The notes below the pieces were generated by a model. That model did not search any database and was not told where the DNA came from. It worked only from the letters and a program-made list of their open reading frames with translations. Of a DNA stretch of 64,000 bases, positions 29,545-39,077 are shown in pieces. Origin of the DNA: Pontibacter cellulosilyticus (GTDB lineage: Bacteria; Bacteroidota; Bacteroidia; Cytophagales; Hymenobacteraceae); assembly GCF_014306105.1 (NCBI RefSeq), contig NZ_JACRVF010000001.1:1194413-1258412 (forward strand), written 5' to 3'. The position numbers and the translations under genes were made by a program. Each line of letters starts with the position of its first letter. The first letter of the stretch is position 1.

Positions 29545-30459
29545 TCAGGATAGCGCTTGCGGAGGCGGGTCTCCGGCAGGCTTGGTTTTGTCTTCGGGCA
29601 GCGGCACGAACTCTTCATTGTCAGTGGGTGGAAGTATGATCCGGCCTTCCTTCCAGTCGGCCTTTGCCTGCTCAATCCGCTCCTTCCGCGACGAGACGAA
29701 ATTCCACCAGATATACCGTTCGCCCAGCGGCTCGCCACCCAGCAGCATCAGCGTGGCTTTCTCTTTTGCACGGATAACCGGGTGCGCGTTTTTATTGAAG
29801 ACCAGCATTTGCCCGGCTGAATAGGTTTTGCCAGAAACTTCGATGCTGCCTTTTACTACATAGATACCTCGCTCTGTGTGTTCTTTGGGTAAGCCAAATT
29901 TTGCACCTTGGTCCAGCACTACATGCAGGTAAAACAACGGAGAGTGCGTCTTCACGTTGCTCACCAGGCCGTAGGCGTCTCCGGCTATTAGTCTCATCCA
30001 GACCCCGGTGTCGGTAAAAACGTGGAGTTGCTCGGGCTTGTAATTGTTAAAAGTAGGCGCAGCTTCTTCTTCTTTTTCCGGGAGTGCCACCCAGGTCTGT
30101 ATCATCTCCAGTGATCCGCCGGCCAGCGTAGCCGGGTCTTCAAATCGTTCGGAATGTGCTATGCCGCTGCCAGCTGTCATCCAGTTTACCTCGCCAGGGC
30201 GAATAACCTGCTGCACACCCAGGCTGTCGCGGTGCGTTACCTGCCCCTCAAATAGATAGCTTACCGTAGACAAGCCAATGTGCGGGTGCGGCAGCACATC
30301 CATCGAGTACAGTTCCTGTGGCTGCACCTCCACCGGGCCGGCGTGGTCCATAAAAATAAAAGGGCCTACCATCCTGCGCAGCCGGAAAGGAAGTATCCGC
30401 TTTACACTCATTCCCGGGCCTATGGATGCCTTCCGGGCTTCAATCACTAAATCAAGCAT
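29545..30459 (-). CDS. Pirin-family cupin protein
   Basis: Cytoplasmic bicupin of 304 residues. The N-terminal cupin carries the metal ligands of pirins: HPHIGLSTVSYLFEG near 57-71 gives two histidines, then H76 in VTHRDSLG, and the closing SGIAHSERF glutamate near 103. The pirin C-terminal cupin follows (about 180-265), ending in GEPLGERYIWWNFVSS, which is diagnostic. Bacterial pirins include quercetinase-like dioxygenases and stress or metabolic regulators; the role here is not shown by context. It follows after the mqo gene in the upstream direction with a 180 bp gap. Confidence 0.92.
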   Translation of the reverse strand: MLDLVIEARKASIGPGMSVKRILPFRLRRMVGPFIFMDHAGPVEVQPQELYSMDVLPHPHIGLSTVSYLFEGQVTHRDSLGVQQVIRPGEVNWMTAGSGIAHSERFEDPATLAGGSLEMIQTWVALPEKEEEAAPTFNNYKPEQLHVFTDTGVWMRLIAGDAYGLVSNVKTHSPLFYLHVVLDQGAKFGLPKEHTERGIYVVKGSIEVSGKTYSAGQMLVFNKNAHPVIRAKEKATLMLLGGEPLGERYIWWNFVSSRKERIEQAKADWKEGRIILPPTDNEEFVPLPEDKTKPAGDPPPQALS

Positions 30460-30605
30460 AGCAAACAGTTAAGGTGTTATACTAAAGCTAAAACGGATTA
30501 TACATGTAAGCGGCTATTCCCTGACACGATTTTACATCGGTCTGTTTGCCGCCGCTATATAAAGCTTTGGGTATACTTTCTAAAAGCAGTTGCGTTTAAG
30601 GAGAG

Positions 30606-32204
30606 ATGCACCTGAAACTCTATAAGCTGATATCATTCATTCGCCCTGCGTACACACTCCCGCTGCTGTTAGTTATACTTATAGGCTGCGCCACGAAAAA
30701 CTTTTACGCAGAGACGCAGGTGGCTGATCCGGCGGTTTATCAGCAGTTATTGCAGGACCCAACCTCAGTAGACAGTGTAACAGTGAAAGCTGGTAAACAC
30801 TACCAGCGAGGCCAATTCTATAGGCTGCTGTGGGGCACTCGCCACCGCAATGCCTGGACAGCGCCCGTTATTGTCCCTATCCTGAGATTAGATACAGTGA
30901 AGGGTGGCCTGAAAGTAGAGAGAATCGGGGGAGGTATGCAAACGATCAGTGCTACAATGGTAGGAGCTGATGGCATGGTTTACGCACTCCGAACGGTAGA
31001 CAAACGGCCACAGGTAATGTTGCCCCCCATACTTCAAAACACCATTTTTGCAGATCTGGTACGTGATCAAACGTCGGCCCTTAACCCCTATGGAGCCCTT
31101 GTTGTAGCACCGCTTGCCAGAGCAGTCGGAGTACATACGTCTACTCCAACGCTTGTATACATAACACCAAATGAAGATCGCCTGAAAGAACATAAAAAAC
31201 TATTAAGTGACAGACTTTACCTGCTGGAAGAAAAGTTTAATGACAAACGTAGCCTGGTAGGTGAGCTTTCAGAAGCGTATGATATTTTGAACACCGACGA
31301 GGTGCTGGCAAACCGCTACAAGTACAATAATCATGTGATAGACCAACTGGAATTCGCGAAGGCCAGGCTCCTGGACCTGCTCATCGGCGACCGTGACAGG
31401 CATGAAGAACAATGGGAATGGGCTGTATTTAAAGAGAACGGACAGCATATTTACCGGCCTCTACCGAAAGACAGAGACAATGCTTTTTTCCGTTACGACG
31501 ACGGTATACTCTCCTGGCTTATCAGCCGCAAATGGACCAACCGTAAGTTCGAGACTTTTGACAAAAAGTATAAGGACGTAAAAGCGCTGATGATCAAATC
31601 TGAATTTATTGATGCACGGGCAATGCCGGATGTGACAGCATACCAGTTCGATTCTCTAGCCAATGATATGAAACAGCGCCTTACCGATCAGGTAATTGCA
31701 CAGGCCGTCCAAAAGCTTCCGGATTCTGTTTATGAACTGCAGGGAGAAACATTGGAGCAAAATCTCAGAAGCAGAAGAGACAACTTAGATAAAGCTGCCA
31801 GAAAATTTTATGAGGTACTCTCAGAAAAAGTGCTAGTGATAGGCACCGACCAGCCAGACGTTTTTAAGGTAAACCGGCTGAATGATAATGAAACCGAAGT
31901 AACAGTAAGCAGGTTATCTGATGGCACAAAGATTTACCACCGAATCTTTAACAGAGCTGAAACAGATGCGATTACACTCCATGACCTTGGCGGCGATGAC
32001 ACTATTGAGGTTACTGGAACAGTAGGAAAAGGCATACAAATTTCCTTAATGGAGGGCCCGGGAAAGAACAAGGTAATCAACACCTCCAGCGTGGGCGGAT
32101 GGGGGAAAAAATTTGAAGTGCAGCAAAGCAAGATGAAGAAAGACAAAGCTGGTAAAGGTTCAGGCAAAAAGGATAAGCAACCGGTGCAGGCCACCGTCCG
32201 GTGA
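30606..32204 (+). CDS. Lipoprotein with kinase-like (Fam20C/HipA-type) motif pair
   Basis: Exported lipoprotein (lipobox LIGC, C28) of 532 residues, not assigned to a named family. The first part (65-175) shows YRLLWGTRHRNAWTAPV, GGLKVERIGGGMQT, YALRTVDKRP and SALNPYGALVVAPLARAVGVH. I know this order from the middle of very large Bacteroidota envelope proteins that also carry a metallophosphatase and a BamA-like barrel; both are missing here. At 258-266 LLIGDRDRHEEQW, followed 25 residues on by PLPKDRDNAFF (287-295), resembles the catalytic Asp and metal-binding Asp pair of Fam20C/CotH/HipA kinases. The conserved K133 of LRTVDKRP could act as the ATP lysine. The tail is Lys-rich. Kinase activity is inference. 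Confidence 0.6.
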   Translation: MHLKLYKLISFIRPAYTLPLLLVILIGCATKNFYAETQVADPAVYQQLLQDPTSVDSVTVKAGKHYQRGQFYRLLWGTRHRNAWTAPVIVPILRLDTVKGGLKVERIGGGMQTISATMVGADGMVYALRTVDKRPQVMLPPILQNTIFADLVRDQTSALNPYGALVVAPLARAVGVHTSTPTLVYITPNEDRLKEHKKLLSDRLYLLEEKFNDKRSLVGELSEAYDILNTDEVLANRYKYNNHVIDQLEFAKARLLDLLIGDRDRHEEQWEWAVFKENGQHIYRPLPKDRDNAFFRYDDGILSWLISRKWTNRKFETFDKKYKDVKALMIKSEFIDARAMPDVTAYQFDSLANDMKQRLTDQVIAQAVQKLPDSVYELQGETLEQNLRSRRDNLDKAARKFYEVLSEKVLVIGTDQPDVFKVNRLNDNETEVTVSRLSDGTKIYHRIFNRAETDAITLHDLGGDDTIEVTGTVGKGIQISLMEGPGKNKVINTSSVGGWGKKFEVQQSKMKKDKAGKGSGKKDKQPVQATVR

Positions 32205-32275
32205 GAAACATACCAAATTTCAGCATCTTTTAGCTGTACTCATACTTTTACATTTTTAACAAACATCGATGTGTA

Positions 32276-33376
32276 TTACAGCTTAACGGCAAACGATGTT
32301 ACCAGCAGCAGGTTGTCATATTGGGCACCGTCCTCTCCTACAAAAACACGATCCTCAGAAGTATAGCCACGCACCTCTGCCCGCCATTTAAAGTTCGGAG
32401 TTGGCATATAGTCCAGGTTAAGTGAGGCGCTGGAAGTCTGGAAGCCTTCAGGTGTGTTGGTCGTAATGATGATCTGATGTCTGTCGTTGTAATGTTCTAC
32501 GCGCCCCGCCACAGCAAATTTGCTGCTTAACCGGTAGCGCGCCAGAAGTAATCCTGCATACCAGCTACCCTTTTCATTGCTATCCCAAAGCTCCTGCCGG
32601 CCATAGTCTATACTTCCGGCTACGTTAAACCTTTCGGAGAAAGTATAGCCAACATACACATTATGGAAGTAGCGCCGCTTTGCATCTACACCGGTGGGTG
32701 CCTCGTTGCCGTAATAGTTGTTGTAGCTAAGTATAAGTTCGTTGGTGGGTGCATAGCTGATGCCGAAACCCAGTGACTTGGCATCATTCGTTTCCTGTAT
32801 ATTCTGCCATCCGTTAAGTACCAGGAATTTGAGGGTTATACTTTCAGAAACGTTTGCGGTAAGTTGTGCACCGGTTTCAAAGTATGGCGAGTTTTCGGCC
32901 ATCAGGGCGCGGGTGTAAATTTCGTTGTTGATGGAGAACGTACTTTCGTAGCCAATGTGCGAAGGAAGTATACCCATATCCAGCCACACCCCCTCTGCCA
33001 GTTTTACTCCTGCGTTTGCCTGTGCGATCAGCCGTGTCAGTTCGTTGGTTTCAGCAGCATAGTTTGCCTGTACATAAGTACCCGTATGTAAAGCCAGTGT
33101 GCCCCGAACCCTTGCTGCGTTGTAATCGGCCTGTATAAAGCCCCAGTTCAGGTTAAATTCGTTGTGCCGGAACGCTTGTGTGGTAAACAGCCTGTCTTTG
33201 GAGAATGGCTCTGAAAAATCGTAGGCGTAGTATACATCCACGCCTGCAGTAAGCTTAAAGGGTTTTTCAGGCTCCTCTATGCCAAGCGAATCCGTGGATT
33301 GTGCGTTGGCGGCAACAGCGGCAAAGGCTAAGAGAAAAAAAACAATGCGTTGTGTTATAAGGTAAAGTTGTTTCAT
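32276..33376 (-). CDS. Outer-membrane porin, BBP2 (OmpL-like) type
   Basis: Beta-barrel porin of 366 residues with a signal peptide ending ANAQ near 26. The opening DVYYAYDFSEPFSKDRLFTTQAFRHNEFNLNWGFIQADY, with alternating hydrophobic strands throughout and an aromatic/Leu C-terminus (VTSFAVKL), matches the putative beta-barrel porin 2 family found in Bacteroidota. The segment LDMGILPSHIGYESTFSINNEIYTRAL near 130-155 is typical. A general diffusion role for small solutes is probable. It is convergent with the kinase-like lipoprotein gene; no transport partner gene is close by. Confidence 0.87.
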   Translation of the reverse strand: MKQLYLITQRIVFFLLAFAAVAANAQSTDSLGIEEPEKPFKLTAGVDVYYAYDFSEPFSKDRLFTTQAFRHNEFNLNWGFIQADYNAARVRGTLALHTGTYVQANYAAETNELTRLIAQANAGVKLAEGVWLDMGILPSHIGYESTFSINNEIYTRALMAENSPYFETGAQLTANVSESITLKFLVLNGWQNIQETNDAKSLGFGISYAPTNELILSYNNYYGNEAPTGVDAKRRYFHNVYVGYTFSERFNVAGSIDYGRQELWDSNEKGSWYAGLLLARYRLSSKFAVAGRVEHYNDRHQIIITTNTPEGFQTSSASLNLDYMPTPNFKWRAEVRGYTSEDRVFVGEDGAQYDNLLLVTSFAVKL

Positions 33377-33525
33377 CGCATCAAATTACGCCAGAAAATT
33401 ATCTGCACTAATGCCGTGTTCAGGTAGGCGCCCCTGCAGAAACTATAAACTGCAGCAGCCACGATATTTTACCCACAGCTCCACAGTCAGTACAAGACAA
33501 CAGAGAATGATTCCCCGAGCAGGAT

Positions 33526-34572
33526 TCAACCCGTCTCTCCCATTTGCTCCTCATCCTTTGAGGCAGATCGTGAAAGAAGCTCCCGTAGGCGCTCAATGTG
33601 TACTTTCATTTCTTCAGCCCGGGTTTCCTGTATACTTGCCCAGCGGTGGTTACCTTTTGTTGTTTCTCCGCGCGACATACTCTGTAAGATGTTCCGCCGT
33701 TCCTCCAGCGTGCGCAGCGCTACCCAAAGTGTTTCTTCAAGCGCGTTCGACATACCATCCAATAGCGAGTCCTCGGAAAATGCATGCCCGGAATGGCACC
33801 TGAAACGCTTGATTGTTCCCTCCTGCGACAGCTCCCATAAGCCACCACCACACTCGGGGCAAGAATAGACAGTGCGGTCGCCTGCCTTATCTAATTCATC
33901 AATATTGGTTAATGTGCTGTTAGTCATAACACGTTCTGCTATTTGGGCTTCCTGCCAGATATCGGATGGCACCGTAACCGAGCTCTGCGACGGTTGTTGC
34001 CGGCTTACCTCTTCAAGTATACTGCTCATCTCCTCCAGCGCCACTACATGGTCTATGTTTACCTGCCTTATCACGTTCTCCGGCAGCACAGGGAACTCAG
34101 CGTCGTCAGGGTGCTGCACAACAGCAACTCCGCCGCTTCTTTTAATAGACTCCATGCCAATCACTCCATCACTCATAAAGCCGGTTAAAACCACCCCGAT
34201 AGTGCTGGCGCCATGGTACGCGGCAGCTGAACGAAACAACGGATCAATGGCAGGCCTGAACTGGTTTTCGCGTGGCCCCGTTACCACCAGCATTTCCTTT
34301 TTGCTCAGGAGCAAGTGTTTATCGGCAGGTGCAAAGTATACTGTACCAGGTTCAAACTCCTGCTGATGCTCTGCCACTTTACAGGTTAAGCTTGTGAACT
34401 GATTAAGCCTGTTTACCAGGAAAGCTGCAGAAGAGTCGGCACTCAGGTGCTGTACAATGAATATGGAGGCTGGCAGATCTTCCGGCAGCCCTGCCAGCAG
34501 CTTTATCAGCGCCTGCATACCCCCGGCAGATGTCCCGATTACGATGATCTTGTTATACTTTGTTTCTGGCAT
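33526..34572 (-). CDS. Stand-alone CheB methylesterase with C-terminal zinc ribbon
   Basis: CheB-type protein-glutamate methylesterase lacking the usual receiver. 348 residues. The catalytic domain covers 5-190 with the triad S15 (GTSAGGMQ), H42 (IVQHLSAD) and D135 (TGFMSDGVIGM). Residues from about 235 carry a four-metal-ligand element YSCPECGGG...RCHSGHAF, probably a zinc ribbon, and the remaining region is helical. Without a receiver the activity must be controlled another way. It is divergent from the CheB-CheR fusion kinase, sharing a 234 bp promoter region. The usual substrates, methylated chemoreceptors, are not encoded in this window. Confidence 0.88.
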   Translation of the reverse strand: MPETKYNKIIVIGTSAGGMQALIKLLAGLPEDLPASIFIVQHLSADSSAAFLVNRLNQFTSLTCKVAEHQQEFEPGTVYFAPADKHLLLSKKEMLVVTGPRENQFRPAIDPLFRSAAAYHGASTIGVVLTGFMSDGVIGMESIKRSGGVAVVQHPDDAEFPVLPENVIRQVNIDHVVALEEMSSILEEVSRQQPSQSSVTVPSDIWQEAQIAERVMTNSTLTNIDELDKAGDRTVYSCPECGGGLWELSQEGTIKRFRCHSGHAFSEDSLLDGMSNALEETLWVALRTLEERRNILQSMSRGETTKGNHRWASIQETRAEEMKVHIERLRELLSRSASKDEEQMGETG

Positions 34573-34806
34573 TTAGCTTAGTTATTCATACTTTCCCGGA
34601 GACGTAACAGCCCAGGAATAATAAAAATCTTATGTACGGCCCATACTTCGAAGTGTTAAAACTGCAAAGTATAAACTTGTGCAAATAAGCTGCTTATACT
34701 TTGGGTGGTTGCCTGCATTTAATGCACTGTCGTAATTATATAGTATAAATTGATAAATTAGCGAGAAGGATGAGGAGGTAATGATCCTTGGGTAAAGCAA
34801 ACAAGA

Positions 34807-37800
34807 ATGACAAAAGCAGCGAAACAGGCTAAAAACAACAAAATAGAGGGGGGGGGGAAGGAAGTATACGTAATCGGAATCGGAGCCTCTGCTGGTGGCC
34901 TGCAGGCGCTTGAATCATTGTTCAGCACTGTGCCCCAGGATAAGGTAGCTTACGTAATTGTGCAGCATATCTCCTCGGAATATCGCAGCCTGCTAACGGA
35001 GCTACTGGAGCAGTATTCTGCCTTAAAGGTGACGGAAGCGGTGCAGGACACGCCGGTGCTGCCGAACAGGGTTTACGTGATACCCAATACCAAAGAGCTG
35101 ACAATAAAAGACAATCACTTAAGGCTAAGAGATAAAACGGTTGCAAACCGCACCCAGACCATAGATACCTTCTTTACCTCCCTTGCCGAAGACAAAAAGC
35201 AGCGCGCCATTGGCATTGTTTTATCGGGTACCGGTACAGACGGCACCGTAGGAATAGAGGCGATAAAAAAAGCTGGCGGCCTGGTGCTGGTGCAGGACCC
35301 CACCACAGCAAAGTTCGACGGCATGCCGCGCAGCGCCATTAACTCCGGCTATGCAGATTATATACTTCCTCCGGAGCTGATGTCGGCTGAGATATTCGAC
35401 TACATTAAAACAGGGCCACTAAGAAAAGACCTGACAGAGCTTTCGGACAGTGAAGCGGAAGCAATGTTCTTCAACATCCTGGATATGGTGCATGAGCGCA
35501 CCGGCATCGACTTCAGCAACTATAAGCGGCCCACGATCATCAGGCGCATCAGCCGGCGCATGAACGTACTAAACCTCGACAGCTTTGCCGATTACCTGGA
35601 CTACCTGAACCAGCACAAAGAAGAACTGGAAACGCTGGGCAAGGAATTCCTGATAGGTGTTACCAAATTCTTCCGGGATGAGGAGGCGTATGAAATGCTG
35701 GCAAGCAAAGTTATCCCCGAAATTATAGACAGGAAAAAGATTGATGAGCAACTCCGGGTGTGGGTGGCTGGTTGCTCTACCGGCGAGGAGGCCTACTCTA
35801 TCGCCATACTTATCAGGGAGTACCTGGATAAAGTAAAAAAAGAACTGGAGGTAAAGATCTTTGCTTCCGACATAGACCGCGAGGCCCTCGATTTTGCTGG
35901 CAAAGGTTTGTATCCGCAGAGCAGCGTCTCAGAAGTATCTGAGGAAAGGCTTGGCGAGTATTTTGTTAATGAAGACGGCAAATACCGGATTACCCAGCGG
36001 GTACGCCGGATGGTGATCTTCTCCCCGCATAACGTTGCTAACGACCCACCATTTAGCAGGATAGACCTGGTAAGCTGCCGCAACATGCTCATTTACCTGA
36101 ACCCGCTGCTGCAGAAGAAAGTAATCGATAAATTCCACTATGCGTTAACAATGCATGGCTACCTGTTCCTGGGTTCCAGCGAAAGTATAGGCGAGCTAAG
36201 GAACTTTGAGGAGGTAAGCAAAAAATGGAAGATCTACCGCAACACAGAGCCTTCCAGGTCGCTGGGTATGGCAGATACATACTCTGGCCACTTAAGCAAA
36301 CGCCCTGCATCAACTCCAACGCCTAGTTTCTCCCGCGACCTGTCGGCAAAGCAGGTGCTGCAGCATAACTTTAACGAGCTGCTGAGCGAGACCATGCTGG
36401 AAGAAGCTGGCTATGCTGCCGTGTATGTTGATGAAAGCTACGATGTGTTGCACGGTGCTGGCAAGTATAAAAAATTCCTGGAGCTGCCTGACCATAGCTT
36501 TACCTATAACCTGCTTAAACTGGTTCCGCAGGATCTGGCGGTAAGTTTAGGCGCCATGCTGCGCAAAGCAGTAATCGAAAAAGAAAAAGTTACCGCCTAC
36601 AATGTGCAGGTGCGCGACGGGGAAGAGCTGCGACATATAAACATCGTGGTTAAGCCATACCTTTCCGATAAAAAGCTGTTCCAGAAATTTATACTTATAC
36701 TGTTCTCCGAAGACCAGCCGCGTATTGCGCTGGAGCCAAGCCAGGTGGTAGTGTTTAGCGAAAACCAGTATGAAAACCGGGTGCACGAGCTGGAGCTGGA
36801 ACTGCAGTATACAAAAGACGACCTGCAGGCGGTAGTAGAAGAGCTGGAAACCGCTAACGAGGAACTGCAAAGTACCAACGAGGAGCTACTCTCTTCTAAC
36901 GAGGAGCTGCAGAGCACCAACGAGGAACTGCAGTCGCTGAACGAAGAGCTCCATACCATCAACACCGAGCATCAGTACAAAATAAAGGCGCTAGTAGAGC
37001 TAGACGATGACCTGAACAACTATTTCCGTAGTACAGACATAGGGCAGATCTTCGTGGACCGGAAAATGATCATCCGGAAGTATACCCCGGCCGCTACCAG
37101 TCTTATAAACCTGATCGAAAGCGATATTGGCCGCTCTATAAACCATATCTCCAACAACCTGCGCTACGACAAGCTGACAGAAGATGTACGGCATGTTATC
37201 GGCAGCAATAAGGTGATAGAAAAAGAGGTGCAGGATAAGAACGGCGTTTGGTACCAGATGCGCATACTGCCCTACATTACGCAGGAGCGGAAAATAGACG
37301 GCGCCATCATCATCTTTATCCAGATAAACGAGCTCAAGAATATGCAACTGCTGCATGCAGGCATTCTGCAAAGCTCTCCAAATGCCATCATGGCTTTAAA
37401 GTCTCTTCGCAACACATCAAACCAGATCATAGATTTCAGCATAAACATTATTAACCGCAAAGCTGAGACTATATTTGACAGGCCGGGAGATAAGCTGATA
37501 AACAGAACGCTCTGGAATGAGTATCCGCAGTTGATGGAGCAGGGTATGTTTAAGCGCTTTATTAACGTTGTGGAAACTGGCGAGCCGCTGGATACAGAAC
37601 TGTGCCAGGTTTTCAACCAAAAGCCGCTCTGGCTGCACATAGTAGCCGTTAAGTTTGATGATGGCTTAGTGCTTACCATGCAGGATATTACGGAGCGTAG
37701 ACTAAACGAGCAGGCCCTGATAGAGCAAAAGGAGGAGTCAAAGCAAAGTGCCGAAAAATTCCGGACACTGCTGGAGGCCGTACCACACATCACCTGGACG

Positions 37801-38766
37801 AACCTGCCTAGCGGTGAGAACGACAGCTTTAACAGCCTTTGGTACGAATACACCGGCATGACACTGGAAGAATCAGTTGGTTGGGGCTGGCAAAAAGCCT
37901 ATCACTCGGATGACCTAGAAACTAAATTGCCGGAGTACAAGCGAAGCCTGCAAACCGGCGAGGTGTTTAGTACACAGGCGCGCATACTTCGCGGTGCGGA
38001 TAATTCGTACCGCTGGCACCTGCTAAAGAATGTACCTATCCGGAACGAGGCAGGCGAAATACTACTCTGGATCGGAACGGCCACAGACATACAGGATCAG
38101 AAAAATGCCGAGGATGCCACTATCAGGCTAAGGTTATCGCAACAGCGCGAAATGCTTAGCAGTGTGCTTCAGGCACAGGAAGAGGAGCGCAGCCGTATTT
38201 CGGAGGCCCTGCACAATGGATTGGGCCAGGTGCTCTACGCGGCCAAACTTAACCTGGACGGACTTAATACTTCTTCGGCGCAGCAAAAAAAGCAGAAAGA
38301 GCAGGTAGACAAGTTCCTGCAGGAAAGTATAAAAATAACCCGTGATATTTCGTATGAGCTTACCCCTACTGTTTTAAAGGAATTTGGCATTAAGACAGCC
38401 GTAGAGGAAATCATTCACAGATTGCAAAGCCCTAAACAAAAATTCACGTTTAACATGAGCGGCTCTGAGGAGCAGTTGAGCTATGCCACCTCCTTGTCTT
38501 TATACCGCATTATACAGGAGCTCCTGAACAATGTAGTAAAGCATTCGGGCGCAACCAAAGCAGAGGTAGACTTAGCCATTGGGGAAAGTAACTTAGTGCT
38601 TCGAGTTCGGGATAATGGCAAAGGCATGACCGATAAAGACCTTAGCAGGATAAAAGGAGTTGGCCTGCGCGGCATAAAAAACAGGATAGAGCTACTTGAG
38701 GGGGAGATAAGAATAGAATCCTCAAAAGACAACGGCTGCCTCATCGAGATCAAAAGTAAAGTATAA
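34807..38766 (+). CDS. CheB-CheR-coiled coil-PAS-histidine kinase fusion (HisKA_3 type)
   Basis: Giant cytoplasmic signalling protein of 1319 residues. Order: CheB methylesterase 20-195 (S28, H54, D near 147 in GTGTDGT); CheR methyltransferase about 215-475, with SAM-binding [13 protein letters not shown] and [10 protein letters not shown]; a PAS-like unit; heptad coiled coil about 683-719; two or three PAS units to 1105, one with YEYTGMTLEESVGWGW; a NarL-partner transmitter with H1136 in ALHNGLGQ, and an ATPase domain (LLNNVVKHSGA, DNGKGM, GVGLRGIKNRIELL). The NarL regulator at 39412 is the likely partner. Ten consecutive G interrupt codons 14-17, before the CheB domain. Confidence 0.92.
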   Translation: MTKAAKQAKNNKIEGGGKEVYVIGIGASAGGLQALESLFSTVPQDKVAYVIVQHISSEYRSLLTELLEQYSALKVTEAVQDTPVLPNRVYVIPNTKELTIKDNHLRLRDKTVANRTQTIDTFFTSLAEDKKQRAIGIVLSGTGTDGTVGIEAIKKAGGLVLVQDPTTAKFDGMPRSAINSGYADYILPPELMSAEIFDYIKTGPLRKDLTELSDSEAEAMFFNILDMVHERTGIDFSNYKRPTIIRRISRRMNVLNLDSFADYLDYLNQHKEELETLGKEFLIGVTKFFRDEEAYEMLASKVIPEIIDRKKIDEQLRVWVAGCSTGEEAYSIAILIREYLDKVKKELEVKIFASDIDREALDFAGKGLYPQSSVSEVSEERLGEYFVNEDGKYRITQRVRRMVIFSPHNVANDPPFSRIDLVSCRNMLIYLNPLLQKKVIDKFHYALTMHGYLFLGSSESIGELRNFEEVSKKWKIYRNTEPSRSLGMADTYSGHLSKRPASTPTPSFSRDLSAKQVLQHNFNELLSETMLEEAGYAAVYVDESYDVLHGAGKYKKFLELPDHSFTYNLLKLVPQDLAVSLGAMLRKAVIEKEKVTAYNVQVRDGEELRHINIVVKPYLSDKKLFQKFILILFSEDQPRIALEPSQVVVFSENQYENRVHELELELQYTKDDLQAVVEELETANEELQSTNEELLSSNEELQSTNEELQSLNEELHTINTEHQYKIKALVELDDDLNNYFRSTDIGQIFVDRKMIIRKYTPAATSLINLIESDIGRSINHISNNLRYDKLTEDVRHVIGSNKVIEKEVQDKNGVWYQMRILPYITQERKIDGAIIIFIQINELKNMQLLHAGILQSSPNAIMALKSLRNTSNQIIDFSINIINRKAETIFDRPGDKLINRTLWNEYPQLMEQGMFKRFINVVETGEPLDTELCQVFNQKPLWLHIVAVKFDDGLVLTMQDITERRLNEQALIEQKEESKQSAEKFRTLLEAVPHITWTNLPSGENDSFNSLWYEYTGMTLEESVGWGWQKAYHSDDLETKLPEYKRSLQTGEVFSTQARILRGADNSYRWHLLKNVPIRNEAGEILLWIGTATDIQDQKNAEDATIRLRLSQQREMLSSVLQAQEEERSRISEALHNGLGQVLYAAKLNLDGLNTSSAQQKKQKEQVDKFLQESIKITRDISYELTPTVLKEFGIKTAVEEIIHRLQSPKQKFTFNMSGSEEQLSYATSLSLYRIIQELLNNVVKHSGATKAEVDLAIGESNLVLRVRDNGKGMTDKDLSRIKGVGLRGIKNRIELLEGEIRIESSKDNGCLIEIKSKV
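34848..34857 (+). repeat. G10 homopolymer in coding sequence
   Basis: Ten consecutive G, covering the last base of codon 14 and codons 15-17 (E-G-G-G) of the CheB-CheR fusion kinase. With 9 G the frame stops at TAA 34871-34873; with 11 G it stops at TGA 34911-34913. Either change removes the whole protein. This is the classic structure of a slipped-strand contingency site. Confidence 0.9.
36853..36963 (+). repeat. 21-bp period repeat encoding heptad coiled coil
   Basis: Five tandem, imperfect 21-bp units encode [28 protein letters not shown] and LNEELHT. This is a signalling helix joining CheR to the PAS units; the DNA periodicity is a by-product of the heptads. Confidence 0.85.
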
Positions 38767-38785
38767 AACTCATCCCTGGTTATAG

Positions 38786-38829
38786 GTAAATGCCGCAAAT
38801 AGTTCTGACATACTATTTGCGGCATTTAC
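38786..38829 (+). terminator. Intrinsic terminator after fusion kinase
   Basis: Perfect 18-bp stem GTAAATGCCGCAAATAGT / ACTATTTGCGGCATTTAC, loop of 8 bases, followed by TTTTAT. Located 20 bp after the stop codon. Confidence 0.9.
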
Positions 38830-39077
38830 TTTTATCCAATCCTTACCGGAAGTGCGCACGACAACTGCAGCATTATACTTACACCTCTCTTAATTCCGGT
38901 GCTTTTGAGAGGCGGCGCATGTGCAAAAACGACATTTATACTTAGTTGATATTAAGTATTGATACTGATGTAAGCCCACTTTCTTTTTCTCACATTTGAG
39001 TACAGATTGGAAAAGTGTACAGACAGATTTACAGGGTTAGTATTTGCCAGATTTAACTAACCACAATAACGGGTTTT

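Noticed and set aside
36853..36963. Short tandem repeats that could suggest a CRISPR array or minisatellite
   Set aside because: The 21-bp period encodes coiled-coil heptads in frame, with no spacers; the same occurs in the paralogue at 46238-46352.
36597..36965. Long Ser-rich leftward frame opposite the fusion kinase
   Set aside because: It is the antisense of the NEELQS heptad codons; the low-complexity serine runs are a mirror of the repeat.
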